Assembly (NCBI GenBank): GCA_964517355.1
Contig: CAZFCK010000052.1
Span: 1 to 23,213, forward strand
Direction: 5' to 3'
Length of the DNA: 23,213 nucleotides
Origin: CAZFCK01 sp964517355
Lineage (GTDB): Bacteria > Desulfobacterota > Desulfovibrionia > Desulfovibrionales > Desulfovibrionaceae
Under the pieces are notes generated by a model. That model saw only the letters and a program-made list of their open reading frames with translations, was not told where the DNA came from and did no database searches. A program made the position numbers and the translations under genes. Shown in pieces: positions 15,899 through 23,213 of the stretch (position 1 is its first letter; every line of letters starts with the position of its first letter).

Positions 15899-17482
15899 AT
15901 GAGTTACCAACGCATCATGACCGAAGCTCTGGTCATTGGATCAGGGATTGCCGGGGCCACGTGCGCCCTGACCATTGCCGACAAGGGGCATCAGGTTGTG
16001 CTGATCAATGCAGGAGAAGACGTTGACGACGGCAACACCGCTTTGGCTCAAGGCGGCATCGTTTACAGCGGACACGACGACTCGCCCGCGAAACTGGTGA
16101 AAGACATCCTCAAGGCCGGCTGGAAGCACAATCATACCAGCGCGGTCAATCATATTTCCACGGCCGGTCCCGTGGCGGTGCGTGAAATCCTTTTGGAAAA
16201 GGTCCATGTGCCCTTCGACCGCACCGCCGACAACAGTCTGGACATGACGCGGGAAGGCGGGCACGGCCTGAACCGCGTGCTGCACTGCGCCGACTATACC
16301 GGACGCGCAATCATGGATTCTTTGAAGGCCGCTGTCAAAGCGCATCCGAACATCAAAATCCTCAATAGCCGCACGGCCATCGACCTGATCACAAGCTTGC
16401 ATCACACGACCAAACTCACCTTTCGCTACAGCCGCACCAACCAATGCCTCGGGGCCTATGTCTTCAATGAGGCCACGGACACGGTGGAAACCATCCTTGC
16501 GGATTACACCGTGCTGGCCACAGGCGGGCTCGGCCGTATCTATCTGCATTCAACCAACGCCCCCTGCTGCGTGGGATCGGCCCTGGCCATGGCCCATCGT
16601 GCGGGAGCAAACCTTATGAATGTGGAATACGTACAGTTCCACCCCACTACGCTTTTTCACCGCTCCAAACGGCGTTTTCTTATCACTGAAGCCCTCCGCG
16701 GCGAGGGCGCCCAGTTGTTCAACAGCCGCGGGGAGCGCTTCATGCCCCGCTACGACAAGCGGCTTGAACTTGCGCCCAGGGATATCGTCTCCCGCGCCAT
16801 AGTGGATGAACTGCATAAAAGCGGCGAGGACCATGTTTTTCTGGACTGCCGCCCCGTGCCGCACGAACTGTCCAAGCGCTTTCCCACCATCTACAACCAC
16901 TGCAAGGAAATCGGCATAGACATAGACAATGAGCCCATCCCCGTGGTGCCGGCCGCGCATTATCATTGCGGCGGCATTTTTTGCGACATACACGGCCGCA
17001 CCAGCCTGGAACGGCTCTACGCAGTGGGCGAATGCAGTTGCACAGGCGTACACGGCGCCAACCGCCTGGCCAGTACGTCGCTCCTCGAAGGATTGCTGTG
17101 GGGGCGCAATGCGGGGCAAATGATCGGCGGCAAGCTCTCCGGAAAAGGCGCCGTCAACGCACACCTGAAAGATTCCATCGCGGATTGGAAACATCCCGGG
17201 CACGCGCGCAACGACGATCCGGCCCTCATAGCGCAGGACTGGGCCACTATCCGCTCCACTTCTTGGAACTACGCCGGGATTACCCGCACTGAACAGCGGC
17301 TGAGCCGAGCTGCCGAGGATTTGCGTTCATTGATCCGCAATCTCACCCAGTTCTATCAGCGCACACCGCTCAACAAGCCGCTTATCGACCTTTTCCATGG
17401 ATGCTACGCGGCTTATGTGCTCGCGGTTTCCGCGTTGAGAAACAAGCAAAGCGTGGGCTGCCACCACCTCCAGGAAGATTGA
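15899..17482 (+). CDS. nadB: L-aspartate oxidase
   Basis: FAD enzyme of about 527 residues that oxidises L-aspartate to iminoaspartate, first step of quinolinate and NAD synthesis; under anaerobic conditions the usual acceptor is fumarate. Visible signatures are the N-terminal dinucleotide fold ALVIGSGIAGATCAL, NTALAQGGI, MTREGGHGLNRVLHCAD, VEYVQFHPTTL, TEALRGEGAQLF, LAPRDIVSRAI, PAAHYHCGGI and GANRLASTSLLEG, all in NadB order and distinct from succinate dehydrogenase. The C-terminal helical domain (NYAGITRTEQRL) is present. The usual terminal SRGLHY-like motif is altered (SVGCHHLQ). nadA and nadC are not in the window. An ATG at 15890 also exists but is only a few bases from AGGA; 15899 has better spacing. 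Confidence 0.9.
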   Translation: MSYQRIMTEALVIGSGIAGATCALTIADKGHQVVLINAGEDVDDGNTALAQGGIVYSGHDDSPAKLVKDILKAGWKHNHTSAVNHISTAGPVAVREILLEKVHVPFDRTADNSLDMTREGGHGLNRVLHCADYTGRAIMDSLKAAVKAHPNIKILNSRTAIDLITSLHHTTKLTFRYSRTNQCLGAYVFNEATDTVETILADYTVLATGGLGRIYLHSTNAPCCVGSALAMAHRAGANLMNVEYVQFHPTTLFHRSKRRFLITEALRGEGAQLFNSRGERFMPRYDKRLELAPRDIVSRAIVDELHKSGEDHVFLDCRPVPHELSKRFPTIYNHCKEIGIDIDNEPIPVVPAAHYHCGGIFCDIHGRTSLERLYAVGECSCTGVHGANRLASTSLLEGLLWGRNAGQMIGGKLSGKGAVNAHLKDSIADWKHPGHARNDDPALIAQDWATIRSTSWNYAGITRTEQRLSRAAEDLRSLIRNLTQFYQRTPLNKPLIDLFHGCYAAYVLAVSALRNKQSVGCHHLQED

Positions 17483-17505
17483 ACCGTAACCAAGGAGAGA
17501 GCCCT

Positions 17506-17763
17506 ATGCCTCAAGACATCATCATGTTCGGATTAAGCACTTGCGTTCATTGTAAAAAGGCACGAGAATTACTCGAAGAGCTCGTGGGTCAGGATGGCTT
17601 TACCATGATCTATATGGACCGCCTGAGCGGTGACGAACGAAACGACAGAATGCGCGAGCTTCGGGGCTATAATTCTGAACTCTCTTTTCCAACGATCATC
17701 ATTGATGGGAAAGTGATTCTGGGCCATAGGGAAGATAGCATACGTGATTTGCTTCATTCCTGA
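17506..17763 (+). CDS. Glutaredoxin-like thiol-disulfide protein
   Basis: Small cytoplasmic thioredoxin-fold protein of 85 residues. It has the two-cysteine active site TCVHCKKA near residues 12-19, a cis-proline segment SFPTIIIDGKVILG and the final helix, as in the short glutaredoxin/NrdH group. The CVHC site (rather than CPYC) is common in anaerobe homologues. Likely activity is disulfide exchange with an unknown partner. The start is the ATG at 17506, with AAGGAGAG just upstream; longer readings of the same frame run back into nadB. It follows nadB by 23 bp and probably shares its transcript. Confidence 0.88.
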   Translation: MPQDIIMFGLSTCVHCKKARELLEELVGQDGFTMIYMDRLSGDERNDRMRELRGYNSELSFPTIIIDGKVILGHREDSIRDLLHS

Positions 17764-18374
17764 CTCATGGAACTCCCGGCTTGCATTGCCCCGGGCGCTA
17801 TCGCTTTGAAAAAGCATGCACTGTTGAAGCAATATTTCCTTGTTTCAACGAACGAGGGAAACGTATTTCTCCTTCAAGATTGCAATATAATGCCGGCTAA
17901 GTTATGATGCGCCTATCGTATTCCGGGCGTGAAAGCAAGGATTCGATGTATTGCTTTTTTGAACTATAAAGGTAATTTTACTTTTTTGAATTTTCACTAA
18001 TCGCGTTGTCACACGGGGAACCATATAAAAACAAGGATTTTGCTCATTGAGCGAAATCCTTGTTGCTTTTTATGGTAGATAATTAATTTTAAATTCATAT
18101 TTACATTACCATAATACAATAACAACTCTTCACAAACTTCATTAATAAACAAAAGCAAAATACAATTTTAGTTAAAAAAATCTTTTTATTGTCATTTTCT
18201 ACCCATTGTTAAAAAATAAAAGATTTTTCTCTCGTCAAAAATCCCCACTGCATCATTACTATCATGCAACTTTTTCTAAAAAACGGCTATCTGTATGCGA
18301 ATTATACCTTTCTTCGTTATTCTATATTCGTTATAAATCTTCAACTTCTTTCCAACAATGCGTAATATGAATTT
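17764..18374. other. AT-rich intergenic region, possible small RNA
   Basis: About 610 bp that become strongly AT-rich to the right (many A and T runs from about 17960 to 18370), unlike the neighbouring genes. No protein gene is supported. A weak stem (17932-17938 with 17951-17957) followed by a T-run could end a transcript, and a strong terminator lies at 18030-18071, about 270 bp after the glutaredoxin-like stop. The distance leaves room for a short untranslated RNA, but no promoter is convincing. Confidence 0.45.
18030..18071 (+). terminator. Rho-independent terminator
   Basis: AACAAGGATTT at 18030-18040 pairs with AAATCCTTGTT at 18054-18064. A wobble pair and GCTC/GAGC continue the stem to 16 pairs around the loop ATT. 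GC and five T residues follow (18067-18071). It likely closes the nadB-glutaredoxin transcript or an RNA starting after it. Confidence 0.7.
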
Positions 18375-19127
18375 GTGAGACTCATTCATGTTGCTCTCAT
18401 CTTCTTGCTCGTTTTCAATTACATTATCCCGATACAAGGGGTCTTTACACCTGCCGTCGCTTGTCAATGGTCAGCCATTGCGCAACACTCGATCCGGCTT
18501 GAAGGCTCCATCACAAGAAACGAATGTGAACGTTTGTCCTCTTTCATACATCCCGGACTCAAGACGCTTACCGTGCGCTCATTCGGGGGCGACGCCCTCG
18601 GAACCTTGAACCTTGCGGATAAAGTCAAAAATCTTGAATTGACCATCGTGGTGGATGGCTATTGCGCCGGTGCTTGTGCCGATTATCTTTTCGTCGCCGC
18701 GCAAAAAAAGGTGGTGCCGCCGGGAAGCTGGGTGGGCTTTTCAGGCGGAATCACGTCGCCAGAGGCACAATCGATCAGCGCAGATTATCCATCTGGGGGC
18801 GATCACGTGATCTGTGAAGCGGCACGCCTGAAGAAAAAATTTTCCCGTTTGATATTCTCCAAGCAGCTGCAGCTCTACAACACGCTCGGTATCTCGCCGC
18901 AGCTCCTGGAATATGCCCGCAAGGCGATCCGCTCGGGCCTTTTTCCTTACGGTCACAATGTGTATTGGGCGCCCCCTCCTGCCTGCCTCGAAGCGCTGGG
19001 GGTCAAGGGGCTGGACATGTGGTCGCCATCAAGTGAGGAGGAGCTGCTGAAACTGGGGCGGAACACGAATCACAACTTGCTGCTTTTTTTCAAATTGAGA
19101 AGCCTGCCTCCGCCTCCTTGCCACTGA
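18375..19127 (+). CDS. Secreted ClpP/crotonase-fold-like protein, probably non-catalytic
   Basis: Protein of 250 residues with a hydrophobic signal sequence (about 4-25) and an AVA-C site near residues 27-30; export to the periplasm is likely, lipidation less so. The body resembles predicted periplasmic proteins of the ClpP/crotonase fold: VRSFGGDA (about 67-74), VDGYCAGACADYLFVAA (93-109) and PGSWVGFSGG (116-125). In related proteins the second motif reads CxSxC with the catalytic serine and the third has a histidine; here these positions are glycine and serine. It starts at a GTG with no clear ribosome site and AT-rich DNA upstream, so expression is uncertain. It ends with a proline-rich tail. 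Function unknown; the fold assignment rests on motifs only. Confidence 0.65.
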   Translation: MRLIHVALIFLLVFNYIIPIQGVFTPAVACQWSAIAQHSIRLEGSITRNECERLSSFIHPGLKTLTVRSFGGDALGTLNLADKVKNLELTIVVDGYCAGACADYLFVAAQKKVVPPGSWVGFSGGITSPEAQSISADYPSGGDHVICEAARLKKKFSRLIFSKQLQLYNTLGISPQLLEYARKAIRSGLFPYGHNVYWAPPPACLEALGVKGLDMWSPSSEEELLKLGRNTNHNLLLFFKLRSLPPPPCH

Positions 19128-19129
19128 AA

Positions 19130-19141
19130 CGACCGCGGTCG
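19130..19141. other. Perfect 12-bp GC palindrome after the secreted protein gene
   Basis: CGACCGCGGTCG is fully self-complementary and lies three bases after the stop codon, in the convergent region between the secreted protein gene and the hybrid kinase gene. It may form a small cruciform or be a protein site; no T-tract follows. Confidence 0.3.
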
Positions 19142-19171
19142 GCACACCGGCGAAAGAGAGGATTCCAGGCG

Positions 19172-19300
19172 TTAGAGCATTGAAACTTTGAAAAAGTTAA
19201 AAGGCTCGGCAAAGATTTGCTTGCAAATCTTTGCCGCGAAATGATTGCAGGCGGGCTTTGCCCGCCGTTAAGCGATCATTTCAAGCGTTAAATGCTCTAA
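19172..19300. repeat. Nested-hairpin element related to the terminal repeats
   Basis: The 129-bp element is bounded by TTAGAGCATT and its exact inverted copy AATGCTCTAA. Inside are a perfect 14-bp stem with a 2-base loop (19207-19236), a 7-bp flanking pair (AAATGAT near 19239 with ATCATTT near 19276) and a GC hairpin GGCGGGC-TTT-GCCCGCC (19250-19266). The right edge shares TTTCAAGCGT and ATGCTCTA with the terminal repeats, and the left edge shares TAGAGCAT and TTGAAAA with their other arm. It lies between convergent genes, so it may act as a two-way transcription stop, but its complexity suggests a mobile or structured element. Confidence 0.75.
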
Positions 19301-19319
19301 GCGACAACCGCAACATGTG

Positions 19320-22187
19320 TCATATTATTTCAATGCGCCCCAGATAGTCTTCAAGTTGCCGCAGCACTCTTTGCAGGGCCAAAGTGTCCTTATCCTCCGC
19401 GGCCATTTGCAATTTGTGCCCCATCTCGCTGATGGGGCCGAAGCCGAAGGCTCTGCCTTCGCCCTTCATTTGATGTCCCAAGCGGCGTACCGGCTGCATA
19501 TCGTCTCCGCCCAGCAGCGCCTTGAGTTCCCGCACATTCGCGGCCACGGTTTTCAGGTAGTCGGGCACTATCTCGATAAAATCAGGATCTATCGCCACCT
19601 GGATGGGTCCCGGAGCCGGCTCAGCCTCTGCGGCGCGTCCGTAATCCCGCTCAACATGCGGCTCCGTATCCGGATGCAAACGCAGGGAGGTAATGCGGCT
19701 CAACTCGGCAAAGAAGTGTTCCTTGCGTAACGGCTTGGCAAGATGCAAATCGCACCCCGCCTGGAGACAACGTTCCACGTCTTCAACAAATGCTTGAGCC
19801 GTCATGGCGACAATCGGCGTGCGCGCTTTTCCATGATCCATTTCCCAGGCCCTTATAGCGCTGCTGGCGCTGTAGCCATCCATTATCGGCATGTGCATAT
19901 CCATGAGAACCAGGTCATACGAGCCAGATGTGAAGCGTGCGAGGCCATCCCTGCCGTTTTTGGCGACATCCACGACACAGGGGGCCTTTTTCAGATACGC
20001 CTGCACCACAAACGCGTTATAATCCGAATCCTCCACCAGCAAGACGCGCAAGGGTCTGCTCGGCTCTTCCAGTATTTGAGGCGCCGCGCCTTTGCCCTCC
20101 CTATCAAGCGCATCACATGTTCTTAGCTCCACAGTGAAATAAAAGACGCTTCCCTGGCCCTTGCTGCTTTCAGCCCAGAGCCGCCCGCCCATCAATTCCA
20201 CCAGGCTCCTGCATATGGCCAATCCCAGTCCGCTCCCCCCGTATTGCCTGGTTATGGAACCATCGGCCTGGGTAAAGCGTTCAAAAATATTCTCCAACTG
20301 TTCATGGCTGATGCCTATGCCCGTATCGCGGACAGCACAGCGCAATTTCACCGCGCGTGACGGCGCTTCCCCCTGGTCCACCTCCACACGGATCGACACT
20401 TCCCCGGTGTTGGTAAATTTAACCGCGTTGCCGACAAGATTCATAAACACCTGGCGCAATCGCGTGGGATCTCCCATGACCACGTCCGGCACATCTTCTT
20501 CCACACTGCTGAGCAGTCGCAAACCTTTCTGTCCGGCGCGAGGCTCCCATACGTTCAACAGGCTTTGCAGCAAATCGGGCAGGCGCACGGGAACGTATTC
20601 CAGCCGCAATTGTCCCGCCTCTACTTTTGAGATATCGAGAATATCGCCCAGCAACGCCAGCAACGAATCGCTGGCCTCCTCAAAAACATGCAAATAACGC
20701 CGCTGCTCGACGGTAAGGGTCGTTTCATTGAGCAAATCGACCATGCCCATGATCGCGTTCATGGGCGTGCGTATTTCATGGCTCATGGCGGCGAGAAACT
20801 GGCTTTTCGCATTGCTCGCCGCCTCGGCCGCGATTTTCTGGCGCTCCAATTCATTGGCGCGGCGAACTTCGGTGACGTCCATAATCGAACCTTCGATATG
20901 AAGAATCCGTCCCGCCTCATCGCGCACCAGCCACATTGTTTCCGAAATCCAAATATGTTTCCCGTCTTTTCTCTTATATTCAAGTTGCAGGTTTTTTATG
21001 AATCCATCCCGCAACAGCAGGCTTCGCGTCTTGTCCCAATCCTCCGTGCGGACATAAAGCTGCCGTTTCATATCAACGACATCCGTTATCAGACGCTCCG
21101 GACTTTCATAACCAAAGATTTCAGCCATAGCCGGATTTGCGCTGAGAAAACGTCCTTGAAGCGTGCTCTGATATATTCCGGCCAGCGAATTTTCCACGAT
21201 GCTTCGATACTCGTTCTCAGTTTGCTCCAATGAGGCCTGTTTTTCCTCGAGATGCCGCACCATGAGGTTGAAGGCCTGGGTCAATTCCCCGACCTCTTTT
21301 GTTTGCCCCGGCACCACGTCGAGTCGCTCCTGAGACTCGGAATAAGCCTTCATGGCGGTAATCAGGGCCTTAAGCGGCTTTACGAGCCAACGCACGAAAA
21401 AGGCCACCACAATTCCCAAAACAAGAGCCAACGCGGCCGCGAGTCCCAACAGGTTCCAGCGCAACGCGCTCAACTGGCTTCTGCGTTTTTGATGATCCTG
21501 ATACAATGTGACATCCACTTCCCCCCCCTCAAGCAGGGGCACGGCGAACCGGATGGAATCCCAATGCGCCAGCTCCTTTTTCGGGAGGACAGAGGAAGCG
21601 ACACGACCGTTGAGAGTGAAATCCAGGTATTCCCCAGGGTAAATCGAAGCATATTCCTGAAAATACGACTCCAGCCTCACCCCAAGCAGGACGGCGCCAA
21701 CGATACGCTCGTCATACAGCCGCACGGGTTGCGCGTAGAGCAAGCACACCTTGTCTTCAAGCATGCCCAGACCGCTTACCGTTTCTCCAGACAAGACCCT
21801 GGACACGGTGCCGTGGTCGTCAAACGCATCGCCGAACTTGAATTCATCATGCCCCCTGGAGATCACAATGCCGTCCTTATCCAAAAAAACAAGGTAATCG
21901 ACCACGTTGTCGACGACAACGCGCGATTTGCGAAACAAGGTGTCGGCGTCTCCCACTTCCAGGGCTTCACCCAACAGAGAGTCCTGGTCTATCAGAAGCA
22001 CTATGCGCGCCTCATGGTCCAAAATATTGGCGAGCCCTTCCATGAAGTGCATGCGAGATTGCTGCATGCGGTCTTTGATGCTCTGGTCCAGGCGACCGAG
22101 AAGCGCTTCAATCTGCCCCAAGTAAATGCCTCCCATAATGACCAGGGGGCAAAAGACAAGCAGCAGTATTTGGTGCAGGAGCTTCAT
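19320..22187 (-). CDS. Hybrid sensor histidine kinase with receiver and Hpt domains
   Basis: Membrane-bound phosphorelay kinase of 955 residues. Membrane segments lie at about 5-24 and 246-268 and enclose a periplasmic sensor region of about 220 residues with a Cache-like pattern. Then come HAMP (about 265-318), PAS/PAC (328-445), HisKA with FLAAMSHEIRTPMNAIMG (H470), HATPase (NLVGNAVKFT, DTGIGIS, GGSGLGLAI), a receiver domain with phospho-acceptor D763 and K818, and a C-terminal Hpt domain with H905 (RLGHQMKGEG). All catalytic residues appear intact. No output regulator is encoded nearby. The gene starts 24 bp after the PhnD-like gene, so the binding protein is the probable ligand-presenting partner, as in the TorT/TorS arrangement; the ligand is unknown. 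Confidence 0.94.
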   Translation of the reverse strand: MKLLHQILLLVFCPLVIMGGIYLGQIEALLGRLDQSIKDRMQQSRMHFMEGLANILDHEARIVLLIDQDSLLGEALEVGDADTLFRKSRVVVDNVVDYLVFLDKDGIVISRGHDEFKFGDAFDDHGTVSRVLSGETVSGLGMLEDKVCLLYAQPVRLYDERIVGAVLLGVRLESYFQEYASIYPGEYLDFTLNGRVASSVLPKKELAHWDSIRFAVPLLEGGEVDVTLYQDHQKRRSQLSALRWNLLGLAAALALVLGIVVAFFVRWLVKPLKALITAMKAYSESQERLDVVPGQTKEVGELTQAFNLMVRHLEEKQASLEQTENEYRSIVENSLAGIYQSTLQGRFLSANPAMAEIFGYESPERLITDVVDMKRQLYVRTEDWDKTRSLLLRDGFIKNLQLEYKRKDGKHIWISETMWLVRDEAGRILHIEGSIMDVTEVRRANELERQKIAAEAASNAKSQFLAAMSHEIRTPMNAIMGMVDLLNETTLTVEQRRYLHVFEEASDSLLALLGDILDISKVEAGQLRLEYVPVRLPDLLQSLLNVWEPRAGQKGLRLLSSVEEDVPDVVMGDPTRLRQVFMNLVGNAVKFTNTGEVSIRVEVDQGEAPSRAVKLRCAVRDTGIGISHEQLENIFERFTQADGSITRQYGGSGLGLAICRSLVELMGGRLWAESSKGQGSVFYFTVELRTCDALDREGKGAAPQILEEPSRPLRVLLVEDSDYNAFVVQAYLKKAPCVVDVAKNGRDGLARFTSGSYDLVLMDMHMPIMDGYSASSAIRAWEMDHGKARTPIVAMTAQAFVEDVERCLQAGCDLHLAKPLRKEHFFAELSRITSLRLHPDTEPHVERDYGRAAEAEPAPGPIQVAIDPDFIEIVPDYLKTVAANVRELKALLGGDDMQPVRRLGHQMKGEGRAFGFGPISEMGHKLQMAAEDKDTLALQRVLRQLEDYLGRIEII

Positions 22188-22211
22188 TGTCCGTAGATGC
22201 GCAATGCGCGG

Positions 22212-23072
22212 TTATTCGGCTTCACGGTTGGCTTCACGCACGACATCGTAGAATGCGTCGCTACGCACCACAAAGCTGTGCGGACTCCCCAGCATTTCGG
22301 GTCTGCGTTCGGGGGCGTTGACAAAATCAACCAAGGCCGCCCGCAGCTTCTGCACGAGTTCAGCGGAGACATGCGAGCCGGCGGCGTATGCGTCAAAGGG
22401 AATATCCGGTGTTTGCGCCAGAACCCGGAATGTGCCGGGGTGCTTCTCATTCATCTCGCGAAACGCGTCGTCAAAACACGCCCCCGCGTCAACGGAGCCT
22501 TTGAGCACCGCCATGAGCACCTTGTCGTGCTTTTTGAGCATGAATGTCCGGGAAAACATGGAATCCGGATCAAGTCCGTGCCGTTGGAGCAACAACCTGG
22601 GGTAAAGGTATCCGGATGTGGACTGCATGTCCGTGAAGGCAAACCGTTTTCCCCGCAAGTCTTCAAGACGAAACAGGGAAGAAGAGGCCAGGACAACGAT
22701 ATAGCCCTGATAATGATCTTGTACTTGCCCGAGTACATTTAATTTTTGTATCGAAGCCAGGTATTGCAGGCCGGGATAACGCTTTTTGGCCTGCACATAG
22801 GCGTTTGGTGAAAACATGCCCGCGTCGATGGTGCGCGCCTCCAGCCGCTCGCCCAACTCGGCGTAATCCGCGGCCACATGAAACACCAGCTCAACCCCAA
22901 GCACGCGGGAAAGGTAATCCAACAACGGCTTGTGCACTTCTCTCAATACTTGAGGCTCTTTCCACGGGGTGCATCCGAAGACAAGCCGCTCACGTTCCGC
23001 CCCCCATGAGCTAGAGACCATAACATGCGCCATGCAACAAACCAGCACCACACACACTATGCGCATTCGCAT
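22212..23072 (-). CDS. PhnD-like periplasmic binding protein paired with a hybrid kinase
   Basis: Exported binding protein of about 286 residues of the phosphate/phosphite/phosphonate-binding (PhnD) type. A signal peptide (MRMRIVCVVLVCCMAHVMVS) precedes the mature part. Visible features are VFGCTPWKEPQVL, the ligand-lobe segments IDAGMFSPNAYV and FAFTDMQSTSGYLYPRLLL, and VDAGACFDDAF, in the usual order. No ABC permease or ATPase genes are adjacent, so it likely serves sensing rather than uptake. The start at 23072 has a near-ideal ribosome site, GGGGGTGA, a few bases upstream; a longer reading to 23120 lacks one. It is the first gene of an operon with the hybrid kinase. Confidence 0.87.
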   Translation of the reverse strand: MRMRIVCVVLVCCMAHVMVSSSWGAERERLVFGCTPWKEPQVLREVHKPLLDYLSRVLGVELVFHVAADYAELGERLEARTIDAGMFSPNAYVQAKKRYPGLQYLASIQKLNVLGQVQDHYQGYIVVLASSSLFRLEDLRGKRFAFTDMQSTSGYLYPRLLLQRHGLDPDSMFSRTFMLKKHDKVLMAVLKGSVDAGACFDDAFREMNEKHPGTFRVLAQTPDIPFDAYAAGSHVSAELVQKLRAALVDFVNAPERRPEMLGSPHSFVVRSDAFYDVVREANREAE

Positions 23073-23160
23073 GATCACCCCCTTTGCCGGGCGCAGCACC
23101 CGGCCGCGAAACACGGGCATAACACCATTTCCAGTTTAACTAATGAATACGGCTTTCGGG

Positions 23161-23213
23161 CTAGAGCATCTCACGCTTGAAAAGCGCTAGATGCTCTTAT
23201 GCATTTCCCTGGA
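23161..23213. repeat. Terminal palindromic repeat, right copy
   Basis: Inverted copy of the repeat at 2-54 with 52 of 53 bases identical. The hairpin part spans 23163-23197, and the last 16 bases match the non-hairpin flank of the left copy, so the sequence likely continues past the window. It lies about 90 bp upstream of the start of the PhnD-like gene, so here it is in a promoter region rather than after a gene. Confidence 0.85.

Noticed and set aside
15899..17482. Fumarate reductase or succinate dehydrogenase flavoprotein
   Set aside because: Shared FAD motifs explain the resemblance; motif order, GANRLASTSLLEG and the C-terminal helical domain fit L-aspartate oxidase, and no Fe-S or membrane partner gene is adjacent.
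1..23213. CRISPR arrays, tRNA or rRNA genes, transposase genes
   Set aside because: No regularly spaced direct repeats, no cloverleaf with CCA end and no transposase-like protein were seen on either strand.

Overview
The window reads as chromosome (or a chromosomal contig) of a sulfate- or sulfite-reducing bacterium of the Desulfovibrionaceae type. The main argument is an eight-gene block in the order adh, hdrC, hdrB, hdrA, flxD, flxC, flxB, flxA, which matches the alcohol dehydrogenase / Flx-Hdr cluster known from Desulfovibrio. Supporting signs are the density of cysteine-rich Fe-S proteins, a sigma-54 type two-component system, a rubrerythrin-like protein and a TrfA-like protein. The genus assignment is inference; there is no rRNA in the window.

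Layout. (1) 200-3886, minus strand: a tightly overlapping operon of an iron-type alcohol dehydrogenase, a soluble PAS histidine kinase and an NtrC-class sigma-54 response regulator. (2) 3887-4828: a 940-bp divergent intergenic region with a good -24/-12 promoter reading right and several palindromes. (3) 4829-13109, plus strand: adh, then hdrCBA-flxDCBA. (4) 13199-13678: a ferritin-like (rubrerythrin-type) protein. (5) 13679-15016: about 1.3 kb with no supported gene but several hairpins. (6) 15017-17763: a three-gene operon of a TrfA-like replication initiator, L-aspartate oxidase and a short glutaredoxin-like protein. (7) 17764-18374: AT-rich intergenic DNA with one good terminator. (8) 18375-19127: a secreted ClpP/crotonase-fold-like protein that seems to lack catalytic residues. 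(9) 19172-19300: an elaborate nested-hairpin repeat. (10) 19320-23072, minus strand: a PhnD-like periplasmic binding protein followed by a large hybrid histidine kinase. (11) The two window ends (2-54 and 23161-23213) are a 53-bp inverted repeat with one mismatch; each copy is itself a hairpin related to the element at 19172-19300.

How the genes fit together. In the known Flx-Hdr model, Adh oxidises an alcohol such as ethanol to give NADH (or runs in reverse). FlxA takes electrons from NADH, and FlxBCD pass them to HdrABC, which bifurcates them at the HdrA flavin, one branch to ferredoxin and the other to a disulfide partner, thought to be DsrC. The adjacent sigma-54 activator and the -24/-12 promoter ahead of adh suggest that the two-component system controls adh and perhaps the whole block in response to an alcohol, aldehyde or redox signal. 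That regulatory link is inference from position and motif. The hybrid kinase with its binding-protein gene looks like a separate sensory unit for an unknown small ligand.
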